From: Gemmatimonadaceae bacterium
Lineage (GTDB): Bacteria > Gemmatimonadota > Gemmatimonadetes > Gemmatimonadales > Gemmatimonadaceae
Direction: 5' to 3'
Assembly: GCA_025451425.1 (NCBI GenBank)
Contig: JANWKK010000062.1
Span: 1 to 5,477, forward strand
Length of the DNA stretch: 5,477 nucleotides
Below, piece by piece: positions 4,113 through 5,477 of this stretch. Positions within the stretch are counted from its first letter, which is position 1, and every line of letters starts with the position of its first letter. Made by a program: the position numbers and the translations under genes. The notes beneath the pieces were generated by a model, which did not search any database, was not told the origin of the DNA, and saw only the letters and a list, made by a program, of their open reading frames with translations.

Positions 4113-5477
4113 ATGCACGTTCGAATTGTCCTCGCGTGCGCCGTCGCATCGTTGGTGCTGCCGGCGTCGACGGTCCCCAGCGCCCAGACCGACGGCTTCG
4201 CGCCGTATTTCTCGTCACTGAAGTGGCGCAGCGTTGGACCCCTGCGCGGCGGACGTTCGATCGCCAGCGCCGGCAGCGCGAAGCGACCGCTCGAGTACTA
4301 CTTCGGCGCGACCGGCGGAGGGTTATGGAAGACCGACGACGGCGGCGTCAGCTGGCGCCCGATGTCCGACGCCTTCTTCAAGACGCCATCGGTCGGCGCG
4401 GTCGCCGTGTCGGAGTCGAACCCGGATATCGTCTACGTGGGCATGGGAGAGACCGAGCTGCGCGGCAACATCATCCAGGGCGATGGCCTCTACAAATCCA
4501 TCGACGCGGGCAAGACGTGGACACATCTCGGATTGGATGCGACGCAGGCGATCGCGCGCGTGCGGATTCATCCGACGAATCCCGATGTCGTCTTCGTCGC
4601 GGCGTTCGGTAATCCGTACGGGCCGAGCGCCGACCGCGGCATCTTTCGATCCAAGGATGGCGGACAGACCTTCCAGAAGGTGCTCTATCGCAACGAAAAG
4701 GTCGGCGCGTCCGACCTCGTGTTCGATCCGAAGAACCCGGACGTGATGTACGCGGCGTTGTGGGAGGCGTATCGCACGCCGCATTCGCTCGTCGACGGCG
4801 GCTCCGGCGGCGGCCTGTTCAAATCGACCGACGGCGGCACGACGTGGAGCGAGCTGACGAAGCAGCCCGGGCTTCCCACCGCCGACCTGCTCGGCAAGAT
4901 CACGCTCGCTGTCGGCGCCAACGGCCAGCGGCTCTACGCGATGGTCGAGGCGAAGGACGGCGGCCTGTTCCGGTCCGACGATGGCGGCGCCACCTGGACC
5001 ATGGTCAACGCGGAGCGGCGATTGTGGCAGCGCGCGTTTTACTTCATCCGCATGACCGCGGACCCCACCGATGCCGACACGATCTACGTGATGAACTTCG
5101 AGCTCTTGAAGTCGACCGACGGCGGGACGCACTTCTCGCCAATTCGCGCGACGCACGGCGATCACCACGATCTCTGGATCGCTTCGAACGACCCCAAGCG
5201 GATGATCGAGAGCAACGACGGCGGCGCCAGCGTCTCGACCAACGGCGGTGCGACGTGGACGAATGAAGCGTACGCCACCGGCCAGTTCTATCACGTCGTC
5301 ACCACCGTGCACCTGCCCTACGAGATCTGCGGGGCGCAGCAGGACACCGGCACCGCCTGCACGCCGAGCGACGGCGACGGCCAAGACATGTACGACGTCG
5401 GCGGCGGGGAGAGCGGCTACGTCGCGGCCGATCCGAAGAATGCGAACGTGTTCTTCGCGGGTAGCTTCGGCGGCTAC
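4113..5477 (+). CDS. Secreted BNR/VPS10 (sortilin-like) propeller protein, N-terminal 455 residues (runs off right edge)
   Basis: An open frame from ATG 4113 continues without a stop to the window end. Residues 1-25 form a signal peptide (MHVRIVLACAVASLVLP, then PSAQ), so the protein is exported. The mature part starts with LKWRSVGPLRGGRS (37-49), GATGGGLWKTDDGG (65-78) and VGMGETELRGNI (109-120), the typical opening of the large bacterial WD40/YVTN/BNR-like family with sortilin/VPS10 propellers, often about 1000 residues long. Asp-box repeats (SxDxGxTW type) occur at 74-81, 129-136, 180-187, 238-245, 288-295, 334-341 and 375-382. Further family signatures are HGDHHDLW (348-355), IESNDGG (365-371), GAQQD (407-411) and GGGESGY (430-436). 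Asp-boxes also occur in sialidases, but I see no FRIP/YRIP motif, so a glycosidase name would be unjustified. C406 and C416 might pair. No partner gene is visible; the function of the family is unknown and it is probably an extracellular binding or hydrolase-like protein. The start is supported by GGAG 7 bases upstream. Confidence 0.92.
   Translation, partial: MHVRIVLACAVASLVLPASTVPSAQTDGFAPYFSSLKWRSVGPLRGGRSIASAGSAKRPLEYYFGATGGGLWKTDDGGVSWRPMSDAFFKTPSVGAVAVSESNPDIVYVGMGETELRGNIIQGDGLYKSIDAGKTWTHLGLDATQAIARVRIHPTNPDVVFVAAFGNPYGPSADRGIFRSKDGGQTFQKVLYRNEKVGASDLVFDPKNPDVMYAALWEAYRTPHSLVDGGSGGGLFKSTDGGTTWSELTKQPGLPTADLLGKITLAVGANGQRLYAMVEAKDGGLFRSDDGGATWTMVNAERRLWQRAFYFIRMTADPTDADTIYVMNFELLKSTDGGTHFSPIRATHGDHHDLWIASNDPKRMIESNDGGASVSTNGGATWTNEAYATGQFYHVVTTVHLPYEICGAQQDTGTACTPSDGDGQDMYDVGGGESGYVAADPKNANVFFAGSFGGY

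Noticed and set aside
4128..4139. Lipobox-like VLAC near the start of the BNR/VPS10 protein
   Set aside because: The cysteine is at residue 9, before the hydrophobic core is complete. A standard signal peptide ending near residue 25 fits better than a lipoprotein.
4323..5384. 353-residue open frame antisense to the BNR/VPS10 gene
   Set aside because: The composition is Ala/Val/Arg/Asp-rich and repetitive because it mirrors the Asp-box repeats of the opposite strand. The plus frame is clearly the real one.

Overview
This is GC-rich bacterial DNA that looks like Acidobacteriota, probably the Vicinamibacteria side of the phylum. The assignment is an inference from gene content: a PadR regulator beginning LMRGTLDALVLKAL, a secreted YVTN propeller with a Pro/Gly/Arg-rich tail, a C-terminal domain of the type found on acidobacterial reaction-centre-like cytochromes, an Oar-like TonB-dependent receptor remnant, and a large secreted BNR/VPS10 propeller. 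No database search was possible, so all family names rest on motif recognition.

Layout, left to right. Positions 1-70 (minus) are the first 23 codons of a PadR-family repressor that runs off the left edge. Positions 71-446 are a divergent intergenic region with a GC-rich palindrome and an orphan ribosome-binding site. Positions 447-1505 (plus) are an intact exported YncE-like beta-propeller. Positions 1616 to about 2092 (minus) are the C-terminal ~160 residues of a cytochrome-associated domain protein whose 5' part is missing. At about 2093 the sequence changes abruptly into the catalytic core of a LytS-type histidine kinase (plus, to 2656), which has lost its sensor half. It is followed 10 bases later by an intact LytTR response regulator (2667-3425). 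Positions 3419-4042 (minus) are a remnant of a TonB-dependent receptor: the reading frame is kept throughout but is broken by two adjacent stop codons inside an imperfect tandem repeat. From 4113 to the right edge (plus) is the N-terminal 455 residues of a secreted BNR/VPS10-type propeller protein.

The two outer plus-strand genes are healthy secreted propellers. The middle (1616-4042) is a scar zone: a two-component block, itself truncated at its 5' end, lies between two broken minus-strand genes. The kinase and regulator would normally act together (kinase phosphorylates regulator Asp58, and the LytTR domain binds DNA), but here the kinase has no sensor or membrane part. I see no RNA gene, CRISPR array, transposase or convincing intrinsic terminator. 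I found no clear new biological system; the most notable points are the chimeric junction near 2093, the double-stop receptor remnant, and an AT-rich palindrome cluster at 3978-4006.
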